Source: Oceanobacillus damuensis (lineage in GTDB: Bacteria > Bacillota > Bacilli > Bacillales > Amphibacillaceae). Taken from it: 64,000 bases of DNA. Of the stretch, positions 25,644 to 32,737 are shown in pieces. The notes below the pieces were generated by a model that was not told the DNA's origin, ran no database searches, and was given only the letters and a program-made list of their open reading frames with translations. The position numbers were made by a program, and so were the translations under genes. The stretch is from positions 1-64,000 of the forward strand of contig NZ_LQNF01000010.1 of the NCBI RefSeq assembly GCF_001618145.1, given 5' to 3'. The number at the start of each line of letters is the position of its first letter. Position 1 is the first letter of the stretch.

Positions 25644-25773
25644 GGCAAACGCCGTACCTGTTTTCAGCAGAACATAGCAGCAGGGAAATTAAAGCTTCAT
25701 AAAATGCTTGAAATGAGGAGACATAGGACAAAAGTGTTTTCTGGTTGGAAGCAGGAGATTCGCTCCATTGTAA

Positions 25774-25966
25774 CTATAAGGTATAATCTTCTTTTTGTGT
25801 TTCGTTTGTATTATTCCTGATATAACCATTTCCTATTGTGTAAACAGAATGAACTACGGTAGAAACAGCGCTTGTCATTGCAGCGAACAATGCTGTTGTA
25901 CTTTGCAGGTATTCTCCCATAAAACCTAAAGCAGCAGTTGCAAAGGTAGCACGACCAAAATTTACA
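25774..25966 (-). pseudogene. C-terminal fragment of a membrane protein
   Basis: Read leftward, one frame gives about 64 codons with no start: FVNFGRATFATAALGFMGEY, then LQSTTALFAAMTSAVSTVVH and SVYTIGNGYIRNN, ending at TAG 25774-25776. It looks like the last two membrane helices and tail of a transporter. The frame is cut at its beginning by the terminator of the upstream acetyltransferase gene. The family is not recognised. Confidence 0.5.
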
Positions 25967-26001
25967 AAAAGGCATGCGTATCAAATGATTTCGCATGCCT
26001 T
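25965..26001 (-). terminator. Terminator of the YwnH-like acetyltransferase gene
   Basis: AAAGGCATGCG / CGCATGCCTTT, 11-bp perfect stem, T run on the minus strand (complement of AAAAA at 25965). Confidence 0.88.
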
Positions 26002-26008
26002 TCATGAG

Positions 26009-26497
26009 TCAACTGCTCTCAAAAATCAGCTGATAATAATGGACTTCCTGCCATTCCCAAAATTTATATCCTACTTCTTTTAACGTGCCAGCATGTACAA
26101 AGCCGAAATTCTTATGTAAGTAGATGCTTGCTTCATTTCCACCCGTTATTCCACCAATTACGGTGTGGAAGTTCATTTGCTTTGCAAGTTCAAGTATTGC
26201 CTTCATCAGTTTCTTTCCAATTCCCTTGCCCTGATGATTTGGTGCGATATAGATCGATAATTCTGCTGTTTGTGCAAAAGCTGCTTTTTTGTTAAAAGGG
26301 TTTAAACAGCTGTATCCAATTACGTTCCCTTCCTCCTCAGCTACAATTAGGGGATATTTATCATCAAAACATTCCATTTGTTGCTCCAGCGTTTGTTCCT
26401 CCAGCTCAAATGTTGCTGTAAGATTGAGTATTGCATAATTATAAATGTCCAAAAGTGGCGGCAGATCGTCTATGACTGCATTTCTTATTACTATCAT
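26009..26497 (-). CDS. GNAT acetyltransferase, YwnH/phosphinothricin type
   Basis: A 162-residue acetyltransferase of the Pat/YwnH group: IYNYAILNLTATFELEEQTL, GYSCLNPFNKKAAFAQTAELS, the acetyl-CoA loop YIAPNHQGKGIGKKLM, IGGITGGNEASIYLHKNFGF and VGYKFWEWQEVHYYQ. Members acetylate phosphinothricin or methionine sulfone/sulfoximine; the natural substrate here is inferred. AGGAGGAACACTGG precedes the ATG and a strong terminator follows. Confidence 0.88.
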   Translation of the reverse strand: MIVIRNAVIDDLPPLLDIYNYAILNLTATFELEEQTLEQQMECFDDKYPLIVAEEEGNVIGYSCLNPFNKKAAFAQTAELSIYIAPNHQGKGIGKKLMKAILELAKQMNFHTVIGGITGGNEASIYLHKNFGFVHAGTLKEVGYKFWEWQEVHYYQLIFESS

Positions 26498-26910
26498 CCA
26501 GTGTTCCTCCTGAGTTAAGTGTCATGTAACCTATTTTACGATGTTTATTGCTTATTTGTATATAATTTTTTTTTCGCAGGTAACGGGCGGAAAATTCAAT
26601 GTCTCACAAATTTGGTAAAGGAAATTTGGGTAGCAGGTATAATGGAACCTTATATCGAATTAGTTACATACAGGTCATATCCTCATATAAAGGCGATGAT
26701 ATTCTTGCCTCAAAAATCTCGATTATCTAACGTGTTACAGGTGGGATTATGCCATAAATGTCCGATTCTGTTAAAGGAGAAGACCCGACTGTTTCAAGCA
26801 GCATTGGGAAATTGAAAGAAAGAAAACAAAAAGAGACTGAAAAGGGAAGGGGACAAAACATCTTCATATTACCATTGCCCCTTTTTAGGAAACCAAAGGA
26901 GGCGTCTTAA
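26498..26910. other. Intergenic, with a hairpin before the next gene
   Basis: About 410 bases without a supported gene. AAAAGGGAAGGGG near 26838 and CCCCTTTTT near 26878 can pair just before the small membrane protein gene; it may be a terminator or a leader hairpin. Confidence 0.45.
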
Positions 26911-27189
26911 ATCGCAATAGGAATTGCAGCAATTTTGTTGGCAGTTATAATAATACTTGCTTTCATAGGAAGTAAAGACAGACAAGAAAAATGGAAATAT
27001 ATTATTTGGGGTGTTACGACGATGATAGCAATAGCCCCTCTTTCTTCGTTTATCATCGCTATTATATATGCAATATATGTAGCTGATGGGTTTGCTGGTG
27101 TAGCGGTGCTTGGTTTGCTGTTTCCTGTATTTTTCCTCGTTGGGTTAGTCGTGCTGATTATCGGTATTTACAAGGCCGTTAAAAGCTGA
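26911..27189 (+). CDS. Small membrane protein with an apparent ATC start
   Basis: A 92-residue frame with three hydrophobic segments (IGIAAILLAVIIILAFIGSK, then TTMIAIAPLSSFIIAIIYAI and VLGLLFPVFFLVGLVVLIIG). An AAAGGAGG at 26896 lies 7 nt before codon ATC 26911, which directly follows an in-frame TAA, and the membrane segment begins there. TTG 26932 and 26935 are the only usual starts nearby but are about 28 nt from the site and would cut the first helix. Function unknown. Confidence 0.5.
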   Translation: MAIGIAAILLAVIIILAFIGSKDRQEKWKYIIWGVTTMIAIAPLSSFIIAIIYAIYVADGFAGVAVLGLLFPVFFLVGLVVLIIGIYKAVKS

Positions 27190-27288
27190 TTTCATTTTTG
27201 TTCGCTAACCTAAAAGGCTGACAAAGAAAATATCCAAGTATCAACCTTGCGAAGTTTGTTCAAGATAACATATGAGGAGGTGTGATTC

Positions 27289-27444
27289 ATGGCTCAAGAT
27301 GTACTTTGTGAAGTCAATAACTGTGAATACTGGGGACCTGGAAACAAATGTCATGCAAAAGCGATTTATGTAGTCAGCCATAAGGGAAAACAAGCATCCA
27401 ATAGTGAAGAAACTGATTGTAAAACGTTTATACCAAAAGTTTAA
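27289..27444 (+). CDS. DUF1540 small cysteine protein
   Basis: A 51-residue protein (MAQDVLCEVNNCEYWGPGNK ... CHAKAI ... TDCKTF) with cysteines at 7, 12, 21 and 44, the single DUF1540 motif C-x4-C-x8-C-x22-C. These small proteins are thought to bind metal; Bacillus members are often sporulation associated. GAGGAGGTG precedes the ATG. Confidence 0.88.
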   Translation: MAQDVLCEVNNCEYWGPGNKCHAKAIYVVSHKGKQASNSEETDCKTFIPKV

Positions 27445-27484
27445 GGGAAATCAGGGTGACCATGCAGAAGGGTTAACCTGTTTT

Positions 27485-27518
27485 GCAGATAGGAAAAGAA
27501 GGAACTTTCCTATCTGCA
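27485..27518. terminator. Hairpin terminator, repeated element
   Basis: GCAGATAGGAAA / TTTCCTATCTGC, the same stem as at 23822-23854. It lies 40 bp after the DUF1540 gene. Confidence 0.65.
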
Positions 27519-27655
27519 ATAATATAATCATTCAACTGACAGCATAGGCATCGATACCTGTATTTATAGGGTATATGCTTATTTCAGACGCTGTGATATT
27601 GCAACGGCCGCACGCTGTTATCATCGTATTGCCTTTTTTATTTTACCTTTAGAAA

Positions 27656-28225
27656 TCAGGCAATTTTTTTCTTTGTATCTGTCACCAGTTTTGCCTGTAT
27701 CAATCGTTGTCTGACGGTAATCCCGATCCAGCTTGCCAAGTAGGCTTTAATTAATCCGACGACAATAAATGGATATACTCCAGCTGCAATTGCCGCATTC
27801 CATCCTAAATCCAATACATATTTAAGCTGGATGGTACCGAAGATTAATGTAATGATCATCCCTGCAATATTTGCAAGAAAAGCCATTGAGATTGTGAACT
27901 TTGTTTTTTCCAAAATCAGGCCGGTGAAGTATGCTGCCGCAATGAACCCGAAAATATATCCGCCAGAAGGTCCTACAAGCACTTGTGGACCACCACTGAA
28001 GCCTGCAAAAACAGGCAGCCCCACTGCACCGATGGCAGCATAACAGGTCATTGCCAGGGCACCTTGTCGGCTGCCCAGCACCGTAGCGGCAATACCTACA
28101 GCTAACGTCTGGCCGCTTATGGGGATAAGTGGCAATGGAATTTCAACCTGAGCCAAAATTGCTGTGATTGCAGCAAAGATGGAACAGTTAAGAATAACTC
28201 TAAGTCTTTTGCTTTTTTTATTCAT
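27656..28225 (-). CDS. bioY: Biotin ECF transporter substrate-binding protein BioY
   Basis: A 189-residue six-helix S component. VEIPLPLIPISGQTLAVGIA, GSRQGALAMTCYAAIGAVGL, PVFAGFSGGPQVLVGPSGGY and IFGFIAAAYFTGLIL are the BioY hallmarks. It captures biotin and works with the shared EcfA-EcfA'-EcfT module encoded elsewhere. Monocistronic; a sigma-A promoter with 18-bp spacing lies upstream (28298-28327). Regulation by BirA is expected, but I could not identify a clear BirA operator. Confidence 0.94.
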   Translation of the reverse strand: MNKKSKRLRVILNCSIFAAITAILAQVEIPLPLIPISGQTLAVGIAATVLGSRQGALAMTCYAAIGAVGLPVFAGFSGGPQVLVGPSGGYIFGFIAAAYFTGLILEKTKFTISMAFLANIAGMIITLIFGTIQLKYVLDLGWNAAIAAGVYPFIVVGLIKAYLASWIGITVRQRLIQAKLVTDTKKKIA

Positions 28226-28297
28226 TGATTGATTCAGCTCCTCATTTTTTTACGTTGGTGAAGGAAATGCTTAGTATGTAATTTTCTTACTGTTTGG

Positions 28298-28327
28298 ATT
28301 ATAGAATAGATGCGTTTATATTGTCAA
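28298..28327 (-). promoter_or_regulatory. Promoter of bioY
   Basis: On the minus strand TTGACA (28322-28327), an 18-bp spacer and TATAAT (28298-28303). Confidence 0.75.
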
Positions 28328-28590
28328 CTAAAATTTATTTTTGGGTGACATACTATTGTGCGAAGCAATATTTTTCAGGTTGGAAGAAAACGCGTCTTAT
28401 TTTGACAGACTGGAATTGAGGAGATGCGGAGAATTTTGCTTTAATTAGAAGGATTTCAAAAGAATAATTCTGGGATGTCCAACTCGACCGAAAAAGGGAA
28501 TGTGATGATTTTTGTATATGAAATTGTCGTCTATTTTTTTCTTTTGGAAACACTAATTGATAAAGTTGTGTTTATATTAGGAGATCATTT

Positions 28591-29235
28591 ATGAAAAAAG
28601 GAATCTTTATTGGAATCATTTATTTAATAATGATATATATGGCTTTTTTGTATCGGGAGCCGTTAATGGATTGGTTGGACCAGAGTGACATCTCGCAGCT
28701 TCCTTTCATGTTTTTTCTCTCTGTATTTTTTGGTGTGATTCCTGTCATTCCTTTTTCAGTGTTTGCTGGATTGATGGGAGTGAAGTATGGGATATTGCTC
28801 GGGACAGTGATTAATTTGACTGGATCGGCGGGGGCTGCTGTCATTTTTTTCATTTTCGCGCGATATTTTTTTGTGCAACAATTTCAAACCTATATAGCAA
28901 AATTCTCGAAAATAAAAAAGTTTGACTATACGATTAGCCAAAACGCATTTGTAGCTGTTTTGTTCAGTAGATTGATTCCTGTCGTACCTCCGCCTGTTGT
29001 CAATATTTATTCGGGTTTGAGTACGATGCAGTTTAAAGTGTATGCAGCTGCCACAGTAATCGGCCAAATACCCGGAATGATTGTGTATGCCTATTTGGGA
29101 AATCAGCTGTTCACTTCAACACATGCCTTTATTTTTGGTATCTCTATATATGCCGGATTCATTCTCCTGGTGCTTATTATTTACCGCTGGTGGTTTAAAC
29201 GAATTCAAAGAATCCCGGGTATAGGGGGAAATTAG
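28591..29235 (+). CDS. TVP38/TMEM64 (VTT domain) membrane protein
   Basis: A 214-residue DedA-superfamily protein. FFGVIPVIPFSVFAGLMGVK, GSAGAAVIFFIFARYFF and FSRLIPVVPPPVVNIYSGLS contain the re-entrant loop motif F-x-x-R-x-x-P-x-x-P and the G-x-x-G-x-x-x-x-x-x-x-R/F pattern. The superfamily is linked to lipid flipping such as undecaprenyl phosphate or phospholipid recycling. The substrate here is unknown. AGGAGATC precedes the ATG. Confidence 0.85.
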   Translation: MKKGIFIGIIYLIMIYMAFLYREPLMDWLDQSDISQLPFMFFLSVFFGVIPVIPFSVFAGLMGVKYGILLGTVINLTGSAGAAVIFFIFARYFFVQQFQTYIAKFSKIKKFDYTISQNAFVAVLFSRLIPVVPPPVVNIYSGLSTMQFKVYAAATVIGQIPGMIVYAYLGNQLFTSTHAFIFGISIYAGFILLVLIIYRWWFKRIQRIPGIGGN

Positions 29236-29585
29236 AGGTTTGTCATATTTTTAATTCAGAAGAGAAAGGCTTGGTTCCTTGTTATGGGCAAGAAATAAAA
29301 ATAAAACGCCGAGGTTACTATGGCTATTGTCTGAAACTTCAATTCTGCGTTCCGGAAATGGGGACAATGTTTAAACAGACCCTTTTATTTTGGTACACAA
29401 AACAGGACAAGAATTCCCTGTCCATTTTATGTAGGAGGACAGGCAGATAGAACCTGCAACATTAAATATATTCAATTTTTAATATACTCATACAATTTGT
29501 AATATTACCTTAAACGAGCTGTAACCACAAATGATTTTTGCTGTGCTAACATTAAGCTTGTCAATAATAAAAGGGGGACTACATA
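29236..29585. other. Intergenic region upstream of the YocH-like gene
   Basis: About 350 bases. A small hairpin GGACA / TGTCC lies near 29413-29432. Single TGTAAT and TGTAAC hexamers near 29497 and 29520 resemble WalR half-sites, but they are not spaced as a proper direct repeat. No gene supported. Confidence 0.4.
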
Positions 29586-30446
29586 ATGAAAAAATTAGTA
29601 GCCGCATTGATAGGGTTAATCATTTTAAGTTTTGCTGTAACGTCTGTATCGGCAGCTGAATACGAAGTGCAAAAGGGAGATAACCTTTGGGAAATAGCAA
29701 ATACCAATAATACATCTGTGGAATTGTTAATGGAAATAAATGATCTGAATTCTTCGTTGATTCTTCCAAAGCAGGTATTGGACATTGAAGAAATAGAACC
29801 GGAATATTACATCGTACAGGAGGGGGACACCCTTAGTCATATCAGCAGTGTTCATGGGGATGAAATATCAGTCGAGGAACTGAAAGAATGGAATGATCTG
29901 AGTTCAGACTTGATTATCATCGGACAGCAATTGATCGTTAGTGACCCTGAAGCTGACCAGCAAGCAATGAAAGTGGATGAACAAAATGATAATACGGAAG
30001 ACTTGGTCCTGGAAACAGAAGAGGTAGAAACTACATCCATGAATACGGAAGAAAGTGAGTCTGTAGCGGAGGAAACTGTGGCTAATACACAGAATGTTGA
30101 GGCTGAGGAGAAAGCAGAGTCACAAGAACAGGCGTCACAAGATGTGCAACCAAAAGGGAATACATTTTCTGTTGAAGCAACTGCCTATACCGCAGGATGT
30201 ACTGGATGCTCTGGTATTACGGCAACAGGGATAAACCTGAATAACGATCCGTATGCAAAAGTGGTTGCCGTCGATCCAAACGTTATTCCCCTTGGAACAA
30301 ATGTTTATGTTGAAGGCTATGGGTATGCTGTAGCTGGTGACACTGGCGGGGCGATTAAAGGAAATAAGATAGATGTCCATCTTCCGACAAAGGCAGAAGC
30401 ATACAGCTGGGGCAGAAGGACGGTGAGTATAACTGTTTTAGAGTAA
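29586..30446 (+). CDS. YocH-like secreted cell wall protein (2 LysM + 3D domain)
   Basis: A 286-residue exported protein. The signal peptide (about 1-23) ends SVSAAE, then come LysM at about 24-68 (YEVQKGDNLWEIANTNNTSV) and LysM at about 72-118 (YIVQEGDTLSHISSVHGDEI), a Glu/Gln-rich linker, and a C-terminal 3D domain (ATAYTAGCTGCSGITATGIN, VDPNVIPLGTNVYVEGYG, DTGGAIKGNKIDVHLPT) whose aspartates resemble lytic transglycosylase folds. Length and order match B. subtilis YocH, a WalR-controlled autolysin. The linker is unusually acidic, as expected for a halotolerant secreted protein. Confidence 0.9.
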   Translation: MKKLVAALIGLIILSFAVTSVSAAEYEVQKGDNLWEIANTNNTSVELLMEINDLNSSLILPKQVLDIEEIEPEYYIVQEGDTLSHISSVHGDEISVEELKEWNDLSSDLIIIGQQLIVSDPEADQQAMKVDEQNDNTEDLVLETEEVETTSMNTEESESVAEETVANTQNVEAEEKAESQEQASQDVQPKGNTFSVEATAYTAGCTGCSGITATGINLNNDPYAKVVAVDPNVIPLGTNVYVEGYGYAVAGDTGGAIKGNKIDVHLPTKAEAYSWGRRTVSITVLE

Positions 30447-30450
30447 TTAG

Positions 30451-30503
30451 ACCATGGGGTGTTTTTCAGCTATTTCGGCTGAAGAGCACCCCATGGTTTT
30501 TTT
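30451..30503 (+). terminator. Strong terminator of the YocH-like gene
   Basis: ACCATGGGGTG / CACCCCATGGT with an inner TCAGC/GCTGA stem and a run of seven T, 4 nt after the stop codon. Confidence 0.93.
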
Positions 30504-30515
30504 AAGAGGATAGGA

Positions 30516-30712
30516 AAGTATAAAATTTTGGCAGCAATTAATTCTTACACATAAACGGCCACGTCCAGCTCCAGCGCCCAGGGACTACCGAGACTTCCTT
30601 CGCCTCTGTACGATAAGTCAACATCGACTCTCTCCGTTCGTCGTGTTTCCTTTATCTCCTACGCCTCAGTCCAGTCCGCACGTCCCTAAACGGGCGCTTG
30701 CGCTTTTGTTCG
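30516..30712 (+). repeat. Repeat family B, full copy
   Basis: Begins AAGTATAAAATTTTGGCAGC, contains CACGTCCAGCTCCAGCGCCC, then a core of about 105 bp (GGGACTACCGAGACTTCC ... CCGCACGTCCCTAAACGGG), and ends GCGCTTGCGCTTTTGTTC. Both ends are shared with 17411-17578 but the core is unrelated. Confidence 0.85.
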
Positions 30713-31187
30713 GATTAGAAAAGTGTTTAACTTAGCTGCCTGCATAGTTGCAATTTATCCTGTCAGTAGAGGGTGTGGTGTCAACCGAGTTTTCTAAAAA
30801 AATAAGAAGTATCAATTTTGGCAGAATTAACGTTTACACATAAACAGTCGCGTCCAGCTCCTGTTCCTGGAAAAACGTGAATGAGCAATGGATATTCCGA
30901 GCGCGAAAACCATGCGCCTTCCAATTCTTTGTTAGCGTAGATTTTCTGAACAATCACCTCCGCTATTGTTCATCCAGCTTCAGCGACTACCCACCTCCAT
31001 ATCTTCCTCCCGAAAACTGCTGTCATAAGCAATTGAAACTCGTATCGCGCAAAAAAATAAGCGCTGTCCGTACTTTTATGCATCCGTTTTAGAATCAATT
31101 ACTTACTTTTTACATCTTTATTTCACATCTCCTCCGATAATATCTTTTACCCTAATGTATATGGAAACACTTTACACTACGTATTAG
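30713..31187. other. Repeat-rich intergenic region
   Basis: Contains a second, partial family B copy (30805-30863) whose core begins TGTTCCTGG and has no recognisable right end. Frames here are repeat sequence, not genes. Confidence 0.55.
30805..30863 (+). repeat. Repeat family B, left-end copy
   Basis: GAAGTATCAATTTTGGCAG, then TTTACACATAAACAGTCGCGTCCAGCTCC with several substitutions relative to the copies at 17411 and 30516. Confidence 0.8.
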
Positions 31188-31472
31188 GTGTGCAAATCGA
31201 GAGTGACGGTGAGAATAGTGCATTTAGTCAGTTTGAACGGATTGAGCCAGATTACGGGTATCCCGCAGCATATCGTTGAAAACTGGATTCATGATTTTAA
31301 TTGCGATTTTCTGCAAAAGAAGCTCAATCACCGCATCTATTATGAATTGGAAGCGATTAATGTCATTAATTTCATTAAAGATTGTAAAAAAAAGCGATAT
31401 GGTGAAATGAAGATTCGCACGATGCTTGCAAGCAGAACGTTCGTTTTTACAGAGGAAGAATTTTACGAATAA
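31188..31472 (+). CDS. Small MerR-like helix-turn-helix protein
   Basis: Up to 94 residues: LNGLSQITGIPQHIVENWIH then DFNCDFLQKKLNHRIYYELE, a MerR/RacA-type winged helix where the wing residues read LNHRIYYE instead of NGYRYY. It has no effector domain. The start is uncertain (GTG 31188, 31203 or 31218). It sits directly upstream of nirK in the same direction; a link to nirK regulation is only a guess. Confidence 0.6.
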   Translation: MCKSRVTVRIVHLVSLNGLSQITGIPQHIVENWIHDFNCDFLQKKLNHRIYYELEAINVINFIKDCKKKRYGEMKIRTMLASRTFVFTEEEFYE

Positions 31473-31494
31473 TAATGGAAAAAATGAGTCGAAA

Positions 31495-31513
31495 TGTACA
31501 TAAATTATACATA
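31495..31513. promoter_or_regulatory. Imperfect dyad upstream of the nirK promoter
   Basis: TGTACATAAATTATACATA, an imperfect 19-bp palindrome, about 63 to 82 bp before the predicted transcription start. AT-rich dyads of this kind are bound by NsrR or ResD upstream of nitrite/nitric-oxide genes in Bacillus. The binder is not known here. Confidence 0.4.
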
Positions 31514-31527
31514 ATTGAGCTGAAAGC

Positions 31528-31543
31528 AGTGATTAAAATCACG
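31528..31543. promoter_or_regulatory. FNR-type site of nirK
   Basis: AGTGATTAAAATCACG: GTGA-N6-TCAC as in the Fnr/Crp half-sites TGTGA-N6-TCACA. Its centre (31535.5) lies 41.5 bp before a start of transcription placed 7 nt after the TATACT box at 31565, the class II activator position. Confidence 0.75.
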
Positions 31544-31564
31544 TGCCTCTAGTTCGGATTAACC

Positions 31565-31570
31565 TATACT
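31565..31570 (+). promoter_or_regulatory. -10 box of nirK
   Basis: TATACT; no good -35 box is present upstream, as expected for an activator-dependent promoter. Confidence 0.6.
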
Positions 31571-31652
31571 TGAATTAAAGATAAGAGATAATCCAGCGAG
31601 GGAGATTGAAGCTGAATCATGTTTCTTATCTAAACTTTAAGAGGTGAGGATC

Positions 31653-32666
31653 ATGAAATTAAGTAAAAGTACTGTCGGTTTAGCCACGGGTCTGCTTTTA
31701 AGCTCATTTATCCTTTATGCCTGCAATGATAATACGGTGCAGGAACATGATTCAGTAAGTGCGGAAGAGAATGGAATCGCTGTCATTAAGCCGCATGAGG
31801 AATTAAATCAAGCTCCGGTTGCTCCAGAAATTGAGCGGGATGGGGAAGATGTTTACGTAAAGATGACATCCCAAATTACTGACATTGAAATTGCCAAGGA
31901 TTACATCTACAAAGCATGGACATTTAATGGTGAGGCACCGGGGCCGGTAGTTGTTGTCAATGAAGGAGACACCATTCATTTCACACTCGATAATCTGGAT
32001 CCGGCAATTCCGCACAGTATGGATTTCCACGCTGTCCATACGGCACCTGACACCGGTTTTGCAGATGTAGCACCAAATGAAGAGGGAACTTTTGTTTATA
32101 AAGCAAGCAGCCCTGGAGTGTTTATGTACCACTGTGGCACTGCCCCGGTATTATCCCATATTGCAAATGGAATGCATGGGGTGATCATTGTCAAACCTGC
32201 TGATGGTTATCCAACTGACGATGAGATTGATCGGGAATTTGTCCTTATCCAAAATGAATGGTATCAATATAATGATTTGAATGATATGACGAATGGCGTA
32301 CCTTCTCAGGTGGTGTTTTCATCAAAAGCACTCCCTGGAGAAGATCAGCCGAACACAGATGGAACTGTTGGGGCATTAATAAATCAGCCGCTTAAGGTAA
32401 AGGCAGGAGAAAAAGTCCGGTTCTATCTCGCGAACATGGGTCCTAATGAGTTCTCAAGTTTTCATGTGATCGGTACAGTTATTGATGATGTCTATATTGA
32501 CGGGCATCCATACAACCGCCAAAAAGGAATGCAGACTGTAGGATTGCCGGCAAGCGGCGGGGCAGTTGTGGAATTCACACTGAAAGAAGCAGGGCAGTAC
32601 AAATTTGTAACCCATCAGTTTAACCACGTGGAAAAAGGAGCGGTTGGAAAGATTATTGTTGACTAG
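31653..32666 (+). CDS. nirK: Copper-containing nitrite reductase, lipoprotein
   Basis: A 337-residue two-cupredoxin enzyme that reduces nitrite to nitric oxide. The signal peptide ends in the lipobox LYAC (Cys near 24), so it is anchored outside the membrane. Type 1 copper ligands: H121, C161, H169, M174 (PHSMDFHA ... YHCGTAPVLSHIANGM). Type 2 ligands: H126, H160 and H321 (VTHQF). D124 is the proton-relay aspartate, and the His of SSFHVIG completes the site. ATG 31653 follows GAGGTGAGG. An FNR-type site lies upstream. No nitrate reductase, nor, or nos gene is in the window. Confidence 0.95.
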   Translation: MKLSKSTVGLATGLLLSSFILYACNDNTVQEHDSVSAEENGIAVIKPHEELNQAPVAPEIERDGEDVYVKMTSQITDIEIAKDYIYKAWTFNGEAPGPVVVVNEGDTIHFTLDNLDPAIPHSMDFHAVHTAPDTGFADVAPNEEGTFVYKASSPGVFMYHCGTAPVLSHIANGMHGVIIVKPADGYPTDDEIDREFVLIQNEWYQYNDLNDMTNGVPSQVVFSSKALPGEDQPNTDGTVGALINQPLKVKAGEKVRFYLANMGPNEFSSFHVIGTVIDDVYIDGHPYNRQKGMQTVGLPASGGAVVEFTLKEAGQYKFVTHQFNHVEKGAVGKIIVD

Positions 32667-32680
32667 GCTGGTATTAAATT

Positions 32681-32737
32681 GTTCGACTCATTCCGACAAA
32701 AACCGGGAAGTGACAGGCACCATAGTGCCTGTCACTT
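32681..32737. terminator. Repeat family C copy forming a convergent terminator
   Basis: TTCGACTCATTCCGACAAAAACCGGGAAGTGACAGGCACC with a perfect 13-bp hairpin AAGTGACAGGCAC / GTGCCTGTCACTT at 32708-32737. It separates the convergent nirK and yugH-like genes and touches the latter's stop codon. Confidence 0.8.

Noticed and set aside
28260-28345. BirA operator upstream of bioY
   Set aside because: GTAAGAAAATTAC is a short dyad but does not match the known BirA half-site spacing well enough.
29490-29530. WalR binding site upstream of the YocH-like gene
   Set aside because: TGTAAT and TGTAAC hexamers are present but their spacing (16 bp between them) is not that of the WalR direct repeat.
30877-31092. 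A 71-codon frame
   Set aside because: Starts inside a family B repeat core and lacks a ribosome binding site.
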